Below are positions 16,087 through 25,723 of a stretch of 64,000 nt of DNA, piece after piece. Both the position numbers and the translations under genes were made by a program. This DNA is from Neobacillus sp. FSL H8-0543. Lineage in GTDB: Bacteria; Bacillota; Bacilli; Bacillales; Cytobacillaceae. Below the pieces are notes generated by a model. It was given only the letters and a program-made list of their open reading frames with translations, did no database searches and was not told the DNA's origin. The stretch is taken from the NCBI RefSeq assembly GCF_038592905.1, contig NZ_CP151943.1, forward strand, positions 3,608,501-3,672,500, read 5' to 3'. How positions within the stretch are numbered: the first letter of the stretch is position 1; each line of letters begins with the position of its first letter.

Positions 16087-17982
16087 ATGGATATTCTAAA
16101 AAAAATTGAGATGTTTCGAGAAGAAGAAGAAAAGCTACGCTGGGAAGGGTCATTTGGAGATTATTTACGGTTGTTGAAGGAAAAGCCATGGGTAGCTCAA
16201 TCAGCACATTCACGGGTTTATAATATGATCAAAGATGCAGGTATTGAAGAGGTAAAAGGGGCTAAAAGTTACAATTTCTTTAGCAATCAATTATATGGGT
16301 TAGAGGAATCACTCGAAAGACTAGTGGAAGAGTATTTTCATCCTGCTGCCAAAAGGCTCGATGTAAGAAAGAGAATCCTGCTGTTAATGGGTCCAGTAAG
16401 TGGCGGTAAGTCTACACTTGTTACCATGCTAAAAAGAGGGCTTGAGCAATATTCTCATACTGAGAGAGGTTCCGTATTTGCGATAAAAGGCTGCCCCATG
16501 CATGAAGATCCGCTGCACTTAATCCCTCATCATTTACGACCTGATTTTCAGGCAGAGTATGGAATTCGGATTGAAGGAAATCTGTCACCGCTAAATATGA
16601 TGCGTCTTGAAGAAGAATATGGCGGTAGGATTGAAGATGTACTCGTTGAAAGAATCTTTTTCTCCGAAGATAAACGAACAGGAATTGGAACCTTCAGCCC
16701 ATCGGATCCGAAATCACAGGATATTGCCGATTTAACAGGAAGTATTGATTTTTCAACAATAGCTGAGTTTGGTTCAGAATCAGATCCCAGGGCATACCGT
16801 TTTGACGGGGAACTGAATAAAGCAAACCGCGGAATGATGGAGTTTCAAGAGATGTTGAAATGCGATGAGAAATTTTTATGGCATTTGCTCTCATTAACTC
16901 AAGAAGGAAATTTTAAGGCAGGACGATTTGCGTTAATAAGTGCGGATGAACTCATTGTAGCTCACACGAACGAAACAGAATACCGTTCCTTTATTTCCAA
17001 TAAAAAGAATGAAGCACTCCATTCGCGGATTATTGTCATGCCGATTCCATATAATTTACAAGTGTCTCAAGAAGAAAAAATTTACGAAAAAATGATTAAT
17101 GAAAGTGATGTATCCGATGTTCACATTGCACCGCATACATTGAAAGTAGCAGCAATGTTTACCATTCTAACCCGCTTAAAGGAGCCGAAAAAGGGTGATA
17201 TTGATCTACTGAAGAAGATGCGACTTTATGATGGGGAAAACGTTGAGGGCTATAATACTGCGGATGTGAATGAAATGAAAAAGGAATACCAGGATGAAGG
17301 AATGAGCGGGATTGATCCGCGTTATGTCATTAACCGAATCTCTTCGACAATCATCCGTAAAGAAATACCAGCGATTAATGCTCTAGATGTACTAAGGTCC
17401 TTAAAAGACGGTCTTGATCAGCATCCGTCCATTACTGCGGAACTCCGCGACCGTTATATGAATTATATTTCTTTAGCACGCAAGGAATACGATAATATCG
17501 CGAAAAAGGAAGTACAAAAAGCATTTGTCTATTCCTATGAGGAGTCAGCAAAAACGTTAATGGATAATTATTTGGATAATGTAGAAGCTTATTGCAACAA
17601 ATCAAAGCTCCGTGATCCATTGACTGGTGAGGAAATAAACCCGGATGAAAAGCTAATGCGTTCTATAGAGGAACAGATTGGTATCTCAGAAAATGCGAAA
17701 AAGGCATTTAGGGAAGAAGTATTAATTAGAATCTCTGCTTTTGCGAGAAAAGGCAAGCGTTTTGATTATAACTCTCATGACCGTCTTCGTGAAGCAATCC
17801 AAAAGAAGTTATTTGCCGATCTTAAGGATGTTGTTAAAATTACTACTTCTTCGAAAACACCAGATGAGCAGCAGTTAAAGAAAATTAATAATGTTGTCGC
17901 TCGATTAGTTGATGAACATGGGTATAATTCAACATCTGCAAATGATTTGTTACGTTATGTTGGTAGTTTATTAAACAGATAG
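16087..17982 (+). CDS. prkA: PrkA serine protein kinase, sporulation-associated
   Basis: A 631-residue AAA+ protein. The P-loop GPVSGGKST lies at residues 102-110, followed by the AAA-PrkA core (EFQEMLKCDEKFLWHLL, GRFALISADELIVAHTNE) and the C-terminal PrkA kinase-like region. In B. subtilis PrkA is a mother-cell protein that influences sporulation through sigma-K and has been reported as a kinase and as a Lon-like protease. CAGGGGGAGG is the ribosome site. Upstream, GCATGTTC (16018-16025) and CATAGATT (16039-16046) with about 13 bases between them loosely resemble a sigma-E promoter, which would fit known control. It precedes yhbH, its usual partner. Confidence 0.96.
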   Translation: MDILKKIEMFREEEEKLRWEGSFGDYLRLLKEKPWVAQSAHSRVYNMIKDAGIEEVKGAKSYNFFSNQLYGLEESLERLVEEYFHPAAKRLDVRKRILLLMGPVSGGKSTLVTMLKRGLEQYSHTERGSVFAIKGCPMHEDPLHLIPHHLRPDFQAEYGIRIEGNLSPLNMMRLEEEYGGRIEDVLVERIFFSEDKRTGIGTFSPSDPKSQDIADLTGSIDFSTIAEFGSESDPRAYRFDGELNKANRGMMEFQEMLKCDEKFLWHLLSLTQEGNFKAGRFALISADELIVAHTNETEYRSFISNKKNEALHSRIIVMPIPYNLQVSQEEKIYEKMINESDVSDVHIAPHTLKVAAMFTILTRLKEPKKGDIDLLKKMRLYDGENVEGYNTADVNEMKKEYQDEGMSGIDPRYVINRISSTIIRKEIPAINALDVLRSLKDGLDQHPSITAELRDRYMNYISLARKEYDNIAKKEVQKAFVYSYEESAKTLMDNYLDNVEAYCNKSKLRDPLTGEEINPDEKLMRSIEEQIGISENAKKAFREEVLIRISAFARKGKRFDYNSHDRLREAIQKKLFADLKDVVKITTSSKTPDEQQLKKINNVVARLVDEHGYNSTSANDLLRYVGSLLNR

Positions 17983-18031
17983 TTATTGGGACTGGCGGAA
18001 GGAATCTGCCAGTCTATTTTTTTCACTTATA

Positions 18032-18224
18032 TGTTGATGGGAGCTCCAGGCACTTCGCTTTCCGCGGGCAGTCCGGGAGCCTCCTCGTCGCTTCGCTCCT
18101 GCGGGGTCTCCCGTGACTTGCTTTTCCCGCAGGACATTGAATAAGCTTCCTAGAATTTACACCGCACGAAGGAAATGCGATAGCATTTTCGAGGAGTCCT
18201 TCGTGCCTTCCGCTCCCATCAACA
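18032..18224. repeat. GC-rich 193-bp element with 13-bp terminal inverted repeats
   Basis: It begins TGTTGATGGGAGC and ends with the exact complement GCTCCCATCAACA. The inside is far richer in G and C than its surroundings and contains nested palindromes (CTTCGCTTTCCGCGGGCAG, GGGAGCC/GGTCTCCC, GAAGGA...TCCTTC). It has no coding frame. It splits prkA from yhbH, which are adjacent in B. subtilis. Size and ends resemble a MITE or a repeat dispersed through Bacillaceae intergenic regions. Confidence 0.75.
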
Positions 18225-18469
18225 GGGTTAGAAAAATCAACAATTATGTTTAACAAAGCCTTCACTTAAGTAATTTATAAATGAGTAATACTCGTCCATT
18301 TTTAATGACAAAAGCATAATTGACGAAATTTTTTGTAAATTATTTGCGGCTTCTGCATAGGATAAAGTAATCAACAATTATAATGAAATTTTAATGTTTC
18401 CGGTTATTGTATGTTGTAAGAAATAAAATGTGCATCAAAAATCAAAAATTGAATAAGGAGGGGTTTACA

Positions 18470-19636
18470 TTGACTGCCAATAAACATCAATATATGATTT
18501 CAAAAGAAGATTGGTCCCTCCACCGTAAAGGCCACGATGACCAGCAACGCCATCAGGAAAAAGTCCAGGAGGCGATTCGCAACAATCTTCCAGACTTAAT
18601 TACAGAAGAAAGTATTATTATGTCTAATGGTCGAGATGTGGTAAAAATACCAATTCGTTCATTGGACGAATATAAAATTCGTTATAATTATGACAAAAAC
18701 AAACACGTGGGCCAAGGTGACGGTGAGAGCCAAGTAGGTGACGTAGTGGCACGTGACGGATCAAATGGACAAAAAGGGCCTGGAAAAGGGCAGGGTGCAG
18801 GAGATCAGGCTGGTGAAGATTACTTTGAGGCTGAAGTGTCCATGATGGAACTCGAAGAAGCATTATTTAAACAATTAGAACTTCCAAATTTAAAAAGAAA
18901 AGAGCAAGAAGAACATCTAGTTGAAAATATTGAATTCAATGATATTCGCAAGACGGGATTAATGGGGAATATTGATAAAAAACGAACGATGATGGCGGCC
19001 TTCAAAAGAAATGCCATGCACGGGAAACCTTCCTTCCACCCTATTTATAAGGAAGATTGGAAGTTTAAGACATGGAATGAAATCGTTAAACCAGATTCAA
19101 AGGCAGTTGTTATTGCAATGATGGATACAAGCGGAAGTATGGGGATTTGGGAAAAATATATGGCCCGCAGCTTTTTCTTCTGGATGACACGATTCCTACG
19201 AACAAAGTATGAAACAGTTGAAATTGAGTTTATAGCCCACCATACAGAAGCTAAGGTAGTCACTGAGGAGGATTTCTTTTCGAAAGGAGAAAGTGGCGGA
19301 ACGATTTGTTCATCTGCCTACCGTAAAGCATTGGAGATTATCGACGATAAATATAGTCCGCGAAAGTTCAACATCTATCCATTCCACTTTTCTGATGGTG
19401 ATAATCTTACATCTGACAATGCCCGCTGTGTCAAGCTTGTTGAGGAGTTAATGAAAATATCAAGCATGTTCGGATATGGTGAGGTCAATCAGTATAACCG
19501 TCATTCCACGTTAATGTCAGCCTATAAAAATATTAAAGATGAGCGTTTTCGCTATTATATCCTCAAGCAAAAAGCGGATGTATTCCATGCAATGAAGGGA
19601 TTCTTCCAAGAACAAGAAAATCAGATGTATGCATAA
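18470..19636 (+). CDS. yhbH: sporulation protein YhbH (UPF0229 family, VWA-like domain)
   Basis: A 388-residue protein. The N-terminal half is charged, with a Gly/Gln/Asp-rich linker ([15 protein letters not shown]...[16 protein letters not shown]). The C-terminal half is a von Willebrand A-like fold with MMDTSGSMG, a MIDAS-type D-x-S-x-S, and later [16 protein letters not shown]. The frame is open further upstream, but the TTG at 18470 follows AAGGAGGGG by 6 bases and gives the family's usual N-terminus and length (392 residues in B. subtilis). It works with PrkA and SpoVR-type proteins during sporulation; spoVR is also in this window (51297). Confidence 0.93.
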   Translation: MTANKHQYMISKEDWSLHRKGHDDQQRHQEKVQEAIRNNLPDLITEESIIMSNGRDVVKIPIRSLDEYKIRYNYDKNKHVGQGDGESQVGDVVARDGSNGQKGPGKGQGAGDQAGEDYFEAEVSMMELEEALFKQLELPNLKRKEQEEHLVENIEFNDIRKTGLMGNIDKKRTMMAAFKRNAMHGKPSFHPIYKEDWKFKTWNEIVKPDSKAVVIAMMDTSGSMGIWEKYMARSFFFWMTRFLRTKYETVEIEFIAHHTEAKVVTEEDFFSKGESGGTICSSAYRKALEIIDDKYSPRKFNIYPFHFSDGDNLTSDNARCVKLVEELMKISSMFGYGEVNQYNRHSTLMSAYKNIKDERFRYYILKQKADVFHAMKGFFQEQENQMYA

Positions 19637-19637
19637 A

Positions 19638-19674
19638 ACAATCCGACAGGACCAATCTCCTGTCGGATTATTAT
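19638..19674. terminator. bidirectional terminator
   Basis: AATCCGACAGGA and TCCTGTCGGATT arms around CCAATC, with T or A tracts on both sides, between yhbH and the convergent kinase gene. Confidence 0.8.
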
Positions 19675-20930
19675 TGATTCTTTACAGTCGTAATTGTAGG
19701 AAACTTAAGATAAAAGGTTGTTCCAGAATCTTTGTTGCTCTGCACCTTAATGGTCCCTTCCATTGCTTTGACGATACTATAAACCACCATCATCCCAAGA
19801 CCAGTTCCCTTTGAACCCTTTGTTGAATAATAGGGTTCTCCGAGTCTGCTAATCTGTTCTTGAGTCATTCCCACTCCTGTGTCTTTAACTAGTATGGTTA
19901 CGTATTCCTTACTAAATTGTGTTTCTATATATAGATGTCCTCCATTGGGCATTGATTCAACAGCATTTTTGAGAATATTAATAAAACATTGACGGAATCT
20001 TTGTTTGTCGCCCTTAATAAAACCGATAACGGAAAAGTCCGTGATGATTTGCACGGAATTCTGATTGGACATTGGCTGGAGGATCTTAAGGATTTGCTTT
20101 AGTTCGTTCTTCACATTGAGTTCTTCAATCTTCTCTAAGGACGGCTTTGCAAAAGTCAAATAATCTTGGATGACCCGTTCTGCGGAATGGAGCTCCTCCT
20201 TAACGATGGAAAGATATTCTCTTCGTTTATGTCTGGGGAGGTAATCATCATCAAGTAATTGGACAAACCCGCTTGCCGCTGTAAGCGGGTTTCGTATCTC
20301 ATGGGAAATAGCCGCACCCATTTGTTCCACCGCTTTTAATTTTTCCACTTTGATTAATTGAAGACGCATTTTAACATTTCTTTTAATAAATTCAATCGAG
20401 TAAGCAATAATCCCAATCCCAAGTGGCGGAAGGACTAGGAAGGCAAACCAAGCATCCACCCAATGGGTGCGAGTATAGCTAATAACCTCCATTCCTCCAA
20501 CTGTCAGTATCCCTAATATCATTCCAAAACAAGTGGAAATGGGGATTCTGCGGGGCGGGCTTTGCTTCCAAAACCAGGGATGAAACTGGAAAAATATAAG
20601 GGCTAACGGCGCATAAATGACTAGGGAAACAATAAAACCACTGTCAAACCCATAAAAACTCCTAATACCAATCAGTGCTAATACAAGAATCGGACCGATA
20701 CCAAAATATAGTCCGCCGATTACTAAAGGAATAATCCGCAAATCATAACGAGCAAAGGAGACTGGAATGTAAGCAAAGTGAATACTTGTCCATAATAAAA
20801 GGATAAAAAATATAATTATACTTGATTTGGATATGGAAAATTTTCTGCTTTGGTCTATCCAAATTAAACAAAAAAGAAGCAATATGATTAAAATGGAAAG
20901 ATTTAGAAAAAGGTGTTTCGTTATTTCCAT
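19671..20930 (-). CDS. KinB-like membrane sensor histidine kinase
   Basis: A 419-residue sensor kinase. About six N-terminal membrane segments include RYDLRIIPLVIGGLYFG, like the 5TMR-LYT sensor unit. They are followed by a HisKA domain with the H-box AAISHEIRNPLTAASGF and a HATPase domain with N-box NILKNAVESMPNGG, G1 VKDTGVGM and G2 GTGLGM. The ATG at 20930 follows ACGGTGA at 5 bases and gives MEITKHLFLN, like KinB; the upstream ATG at 20957 lacks a ribosome site. No response regulator is adjacent, which fits an orphan phosphorelay kinase feeding Spo0F, but that is inferred from resemblance. Confidence 0.88.
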   Translation of the reverse strand: MEITKHLFLNLSILIILLLFCLIWIDQSRKFSISKSSIIIFFILLLWTSIHFAYIPVSFARYDLRIIPLVIGGLYFGIGPILVLALIGIRSFYGFDSGFIVSLVIYAPLALIFFQFHPWFWKQSPPRRIPISTCFGMILGILTVGGMEVISYTRTHWVDAWFAFLVLPPLGIGIIAYSIEFIKRNVKMRLQLIKVEKLKAVEQMGAAISHEIRNPLTAASGFVQLLDDDYLPRHKRREYLSIVKEELHSAERVIQDYLTFAKPSLEKIEELNVKNELKQILKILQPMSNQNSVQIITDFSVIGFIKGDKQRFRQCFINILKNAVESMPNGGHLYIETQFSKEYVTILVKDTGVGMTQEQISRLGEPYYSTKGSKGTGLGMMVVYSIVKAMEGTIKVQSNKDSGTTFYLKFPTITTVKNQ

Positions 20931-21031
20931 TAATTTCACCGTCCAATAAAGGCTCATAGGAAAATTTTACAGTTAATTTAAGCTAGATACAACCGAATTT
21001 ACTGATTTTTCGGAAATAAGACGTAATTTTG

Positions 21032-22540
21032 TCAGGTAGAAATGGATATTCTATTTCTACCATTTTTTTTAGAGGCATATAGCGCCATATCTGCGAGTTG
21101 AATTAACTTTTTGGAATTTATTTCTGTGTTGGGAACGATAGTCGCTATTCCAATACTGATGGTAACAGTATTGGATATTTCTGACCCAATATGCGGAATT
21201 TCCAGCGAGTGAATTGTTTCCTGAATCCTTCCTGCAAAATTCTTTCCTTCATTAATGTCAGTGGAAGGTAAAATAATTGCAAATTCCTCACCGCCATAAC
21301 GACAGAATTTAAAATTTGTGCCAGTTGACTTAAGATTTTTGATAGCATCTGCAATCGCTTTTAAACAATGGTCGCCTGCAAGATGCCCATATGTATCATT
21401 GAACTTTTTAAAATAATCAATATCAAACATTAGTAATGTTAAGGGTGATTTTGCAGAAGATAGTTTTTCCCATTCCTTATTAAGTGTCACGTCAAAATAC
21501 CTTCTATTTCCTGCCCCAGTTAGTCCGTCCATATAGGAAAGACGATTAAGAAGTTCATTCGCCTTTTGTAATTTCTCCTCTGTCATTTTTCGCTCGGTAA
21601 TGTTTCTTGATACGTTAATAATCCTCTTACTATTTTCTCCCTGATAAGGCACACTTTTAAAGGTAGATTCCATCCAAACGTATGCGCCATGCTTCGCACG
21701 ATATCGGTATGTATAATCAGCGAACCCCTCACTAAGAGCGACATCGAACATTTCCTCTGTCCCTTTTAGGTCATCTGGATGAATGAAATCTGCGATCCGT
21801 TTTCCTAATAAGTCTTGGTATTCAAATTGTAATATTTCTTTAACAGCAGGAGAAATATATTTATATTCACCCATTTCACCATGCATTGTAATCATGTCAC
21901 TTGAGTATTCTGCAAGTAAGCGAAACCGTTCTTCCGTTTCCTTTAATTTGATAAGACTTAATTGTAATTGTCTTTGGGATTCATTTGAATTAGCGATAAA
22001 TACAGAAAAGTGATAGGCTAAAAGGCCGCCAATCAAAGATATTGGGTATTGAATGATTAATATATCGTTAAGGACGACAGGATCATTAATGATGATGAAT
22101 AATATAATGGAAGTAATAATTAACCCAATGACGTTCATGAAAAACGCCTTCAAGGTGGTGTTAAACGGAAACTTTGAAAAGTGTCCACAAGCGATAGCGA
22201 TAAGTAGTGCACCGCTAGCTGCTATTAATGATGTCTCACTAATACCGAGCAATAATAGTCGTCCTACTGCAATGATGAGACCTGTAATAAAAGCAGGGAG
22301 AAACCCGCCAAAAGCGGCAGGAATAATAATGGCCAAATGACGTAAATCGGCGATGACGGTAGCGTTAATTTTGATACTAAAAATCATTAAAACGATACCA
22401 AGTGCACCATAACAAAGTCCCCAGTATAGTTTTGTTGAAATGGATGAGGAATGCTCTAATGGTCTATCTTTAAATATCTGTCCCATTATATAAATGGAAG
22501 CAATTAATAGTGAAGCATTGAAAATAAAATCTTCAAACAT
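21032..22540 (-). CDS. membrane diguanylate cyclase, 5TM-PAS-GGDEF
   Basis: A 502-residue c-di-GMP synthase candidate. Residues 1 to about 190 are a LytS-type 5TM sensor (ADLRHLAIIIPAAFGGF). A PAS domain follows (EYSSDMITMHGEMGEYKYIS to VSRNITERKM), then a GGDEF domain with LTGAGNRRYFD, FDIDYFKKFNDTYGHLAGD and the active-site loop RYGGEEF. No RxxD inhibitory site is seen five residues before GGEEF. The ATG at 22540 follows AGGAGAACTTAT, better than the ATG seven codons upstream. It lies upstream of the KinB-like gene on the same strand, but the 101-base gap leaves co-transcription open. Confidence 0.92.
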   Translation of the reverse strand: MFEDFIFNASLLIASIYIMGQIFKDRPLEHSSSISTKLYWGLCYGALGIVLMIFSIKINATVIADLRHLAIIIPAAFGGFLPAFITGLIIAVGRLLLLGISETSLIAASGALLIAIACGHFSKFPFNTTLKAFFMNVIGLIITSIILFIIINDPVVLNDILIIQYPISLIGGLLAYHFSVFIANSNESQRQLQLSLIKLKETEERFRLLAEYSSDMITMHGEMGEYKYISPAVKEILQFEYQDLLGKRIADFIHPDDLKGTEEMFDVALSEGFADYTYRYRAKHGAYVWMESTFKSVPYQGENSKRIINVSRNITERKMTEEKLQKANELLNRLSYMDGLTGAGNRRYFDVTLNKEWEKLSSAKSPLTLLMFDIDYFKKFNDTYGHLAGDHCLKAIADAIKNLKSTGTNFKFCRYGGEEFAIILPSTDINEGKNFAGRIQETIHSLEIPHIGSEISNTVTISIGIATIVPNTEINSKKLIQLADMALYASKKNGRNRISIST

Positions 22541-22725
22541 ATAAGTTCTCCTAGCATACAATTGTTCTTTTCTTCTCAGTTTATTCCTTTTTTGAACCCT
22601 AACAATTAATTATAAAAGTAAAAACAATCTTTTGGAATAGGCAATTACAGGTTTAGATACTAAGATTGAATAATTCGTTGCTTTACCGATAAGCATATAA
22701 AGAAATATGTTAGCGGGAGGAACCA

Positions 22726-23727
22726 ATGAAAAAACCATTAGCCTTTTACATTTTCCTTATTATTGTCATACTCTGTACACCAATTATTGCAACTGCCCAT
22801 GTAAAATGGTTTACCGAGGTTACTCCTGAAAAGGAAACAATTGAACAAATTTTGTCCCCAATGTTTATGACGTTAACCGTGTTTATTGCGTTACTATTGG
22901 CCGTCTTAACACAGTTGTTGCCTTTAATAGATAAGTGGAATGTTTCCAAAAAAGTTGATGGCTTTCTAGATCGATACCGAACATTTTCAAGGTATATATT
23001 AAAATATGGAACAGCAATTGCATTAATTATTCAGGTTTGGTCAGGTACCATTTTTGCACCAGAATTTGCAATTACTAATTCACTTGTTCAAATCGCACTG
23101 TGGGTATCAATTATCTTACTATTAATCCCTGTTCATTATGCAACAAAGGCTGGGGCATTAGTTTTATTGTTTTTGTTTATCTATCAGCTTGTTCATTCAG
23201 GATTGTTTCATATGCTGGACTATGGATTTTATTTAGCGATAATAGGCGTATTATTAATCGGAAAGACGAGGCTAGAGAATTGGGGGTTCCCATTTTTATA
23301 TTTAGGAACAGGGTTATCGCTTTGTTGGGTTGCAGTAGAAAAATGGGTATATCCTGCAATGAGCATAGATATTCTTCAACAACATGGAGTTCCTACCTTT
23401 GGGTTTGCACAGGGAACATTTGTGGTTCTAGCGGCATTTATTGAATTTGTCGTTGGGTATTTATTGATAGTAGGGATATTAAATCGCTTATTGGCATTTG
23501 TATTAACATTAATTTTTATTTCTACTACGATGTTATTTGGTTCAACAGAAATTATCGGACACTTTATGATCCATGTTGTATTAATCATTTTTATCATCGA
23601 AGGGGTTTCCTTTTACGATCCTCCGATTAGGATGCATCGTTTAAAAGTATCACAAATGGTTTTTGTATTTTTAAATTTTGTCTTTACAATGGCGACCTTC
23701 CTTTTGCTCTACTATCGCTTTGCATAA
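22726..23727 (+). CDS. polytopic membrane protein, DoxX-like
   Basis: A 333-residue membrane protein with a cleavable-looking signal (MKKPLAFYIFLIIVILCTP...ATAHVKW) and roughly eight further hydrophobic segments. Charged and aromatic residues at segment ends (HVKWFTEVTPEKE, FHMLDYGFYLAIIG, GHFMIHVVLIIFIIEG) and the four-helix repeats loosely resemble the DoxX/DoxD group of quinone-linked membrane proteins. I cannot assign a precise function. GCGGGAGGAACC is the ribosome site, and a short terminator follows. Confidence 0.7.
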   Translation: MKKPLAFYIFLIIVILCTPIIATAHVKWFTEVTPEKETIEQILSPMFMTLTVFIALLLAVLTQLLPLIDKWNVSKKVDGFLDRYRTFSRYILKYGTAIALIIQVWSGTIFAPEFAITNSLVQIALWVSIILLLIPVHYATKAGALVLLFLFIYQLVHSGLFHMLDYGFYLAIIGVLLIGKTRLENWGFPFLYLGTGLSLCWVAVEKWVYPAMSIDILQQHGVPTFGFAQGTFVVLAAFIEFVVGYLLIVGILNRLLAFVLTLIFISTTMLFGSTEIIGHFMIHVVLIIFIIEGVSFYDPPIRMHRLKVSQMVFVFLNFVFTMATFLLLYYRFA

Positions 23728-23738
23728 AAGATCATAAA

Positions 23739-23772
23739 ACAAAGCCTCTCTAGAGTGGGAGGCTTTATTTTA
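23739..23772 (+). terminator. Rho-independent terminator, probably bidirectional
   Basis: AAAGCCTC and GAGGCTTT arms with TATTTT behind, between two convergent genes. Confidence 0.7.
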
Positions 23773-23782
23773 TAGAATACAT

Positions 23783-24445
23783 TTATACATTAAGTGCCAC
23801 TTTGGTTGCCAGTTCCTTTGCAGCCATTCTTGCATTTTCTTTAGCCTGGGCAACGATTTCAGGAACTTTTTGTGGGTATAAATCAAGTCCCTCAGCAACA
23901 ACTGTTTCCATCATGTCTATTCCTAAGAAGCGAAGGGCAATTTTTAAATAACGATCTCCTGATTCCATTTCTTCCATCGGAGTTCCAGTGTATTGTCCGC
24001 CGCGTGTTTGAATGTGCAGGGCTGTTTTCCCTGTCAAAAGACCCTTAGGACCGGTAGGTGTATGGGCAAATGTTTTACCTGAAATAAATAAATTATCTAA
24101 AAAAGCTTTTAAAATAGCGGGCGAGTTTAAGTTCCACATTGGTGAGACAAATACATAGTTGTCATATTGAACAAATTCATCAGCAAGAGCATGCATTTTG
24201 ACTATTTTTTCCCTTTCGCTGTCTGAAAGCTGTTCTAAGGTATAACCGTAACCTGCTAATTTTCCTCGAGCAGAAACTAAATCACGGTCCATATGGGCCA
24301 TATCTATTGAAAATAAATCCATTTTCTTAATCTCTATGTCTGGACATTCCTCTAATAAGCTTTCTAGGAATGCTTCACCAATTTGAAGACCCTTGGATTT
24401 TTCGAGCCCTTTAGGATTGGCTGTTATATAAAGCAATTTTTTCAT
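23783..24445 (-). CDS. FMN-dependent NADH-azoreductase AzoR-like
   Basis: A 220-residue flavodoxin-fold oxidoreductase of the AzoR family, which reduces azo dyes and quinones in two-electron steps using FMN and NADH. The N-terminus MKKLLYITANPKGLEKSKG holds the phosphate-binding region. PMWNLNSPAILKAFLDNLF is the family's FMN-site signature, and LHIQTRGGQYTG lies opposite it. It is slightly longer than E. coli AzoR (201) but within the Bacillus range. AAAGGAGGATG is the ribosome site. Confidence 0.92.
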   Translation of the reverse strand: MKKLLYITANPKGLEKSKGLQIGEAFLESLLEECPDIEIKKMDLFSIDMAHMDRDLVSARGKLAGYGYTLEQLSDSEREKIVKMHALADEFVQYDNYVFVSPMWNLNSPAILKAFLDNLFISGKTFAHTPTGPKGLLTGKTALHIQTRGGQYTGTPMEEMESGDRYLKIALRFLGIDMMETVVAEGLDLYPQKVPEIVAQAKENARMAAKELATKVALNV

Positions 24446-24670
24446 TTAAAAACACATCCTCCTTTGGTGGTAAAAATGCACTATTACCATTATAAAAAAT
24501 AAAACAAAGTTAAACATTGATAAATAGGTGAACTTCATGAACATTAAGTGTCCGTTTTAATTGAGTTGATTTTTCATTAAATTGTTGGAAATTTTAATAA
24601 ACATGTAACAAATCAGGTATAAAATATATTTACGTGGAAAAAGATTGTCATCTTAAAGGCGGAATTTATT

Positions 24671-25669
24671 ATGGATCAACTGCAATCCCCAAATGTTAAC
24701 GAAATGGAAAAATTACACATAAGAATCCGAGAGCTGGAAAAGAGAGAAATGGAGCTTTTAGAAAGGCTCCGCTTAAATGAATCACTACATTCAAAGGTTC
24801 TAGATGCATTGCCAATAAATATTTTCTTAGAAGATCCTGATGGTAGGACAATATTTGTAAATGAACAAGCTTGTAAGGCACACGGGCTGAAATTAGAGGA
24901 TCTCGTGGGTAAAACAGTATTTGATTTTTTTCCAGAGTATATAGCAGATAAACAGCGGGAAATTGACCTTGAGGTATGGAAGAAGCAAACTCTTCAAACC
25001 AATGAAGTTATCACAGAATTTCAAGGGAATGAAGTTTATATGCTTACTGGAAAAACGATTATACAGTTAGACGAGTCAAAAGATTCATTTCTTCTAGGGT
25101 TTGGGTTAGATATAACCGAATTAAAAGAAGCAGAGAAGAAAATTACACATATGGCTTATCATGATGCCTTAACGGGATTGCCTAATCGATGGTTTATTAA
25201 ATCTTATCTTCAAACAAATAAAATAGAATTTCACAAATCAGAAGCAATGTTAGGTGTGCTAATGCTTGATTTAGATCATTTCAAGGTGATTAATGATAGT
25301 CTTGGGCATGAAGCGGGAGATAAGCTATTACTTTCTGTAGCAAATAGATTAAGAGGAGTAGCCGGACCAAAAACCATTATTGCAAGATTTGGTGGAGATG
25401 AATTTGTGCTATTACTGCCCGAATTGGAATCGCTTGAAGATGCAGTTGTAGTAAGTGAAAAGGTTAAGATGGTGTTTGAAGTTCCCTTTTATATCAACGG
25501 ACAGAAGTTTACTATCTCCCCTAGCATAGGGATAAGTGTGAGTCCCTTGCACGGTAACGATATGGATAACCTCATCAAATATGCTGACATTGCAATGTAT
25601 CACTCTAAAGAGAAGGGAAGAAATTGTTGCACGGTATATAATCCTGTTATGAAATATAATATCAATTAA
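24671..25669 (+). CDS. PAS-GGDEF diguanylate cyclase (soluble)
   Basis: A 332-residue protein. Residues 10-45 are a coiled coil (MEKLHIRIRELEKREMELL). Residues 45-155 form a PAS domain (LPINIFLEDPDGRTIFVNEQ to LDITELKEAEKK). From about 160 a GGDEF domain carries LTGLPNRWF, LDLDHFKVINDSLGHEAGD and the intact active loop RFGGDEF. No membrane segments and no RxxD inhibitory site are visible. It should make cyclic di-GMP in the cytoplasm in response to a PAS-bound signal. The ribosome site is weak (AAGGCGGAA). It is the second diguanylate cyclase within 4 kb. Confidence 0.92.
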   Translation: MDQLQSPNVNEMEKLHIRIRELEKREMELLERLRLNESLHSKVLDALPINIFLEDPDGRTIFVNEQACKAHGLKLEDLVGKTVFDFFPEYIADKQREIDLEVWKKQTLQTNEVITEFQGNEVYMLTGKTIIQLDESKDSFLLGFGLDITELKEAEKKITHMAYHDALTGLPNRWFIKSYLQTNKIEFHKSEAMLGVLMLDLDHFKVINDSLGHEAGDKLLLSVANRLRGVAGPKTIIARFGGDEFVLLLPELESLEDAVVVSEKVKMVFEVPFYINGQKFTISPSIGISVSPLHGNDMDNLIKYADIAMYHSKEKGRNCCTVYNPVMKYNIN

Positions 25670-25708
25670 AAAAACGGCTCCACTTTTGTAGTGGTAGCCG
25701 TTTTTTAT
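25669..25708. terminator. bidirectional terminator
   Basis: AAAAAACGGCT and AGCCGTTTTTT arms flank an inner CCAC/GTGG helix, between the GGDEF gene and the convergent DUF1646 gene. Confidence 0.8.
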
Positions 25709-25723
25709 CGAGCATAATCTAAA

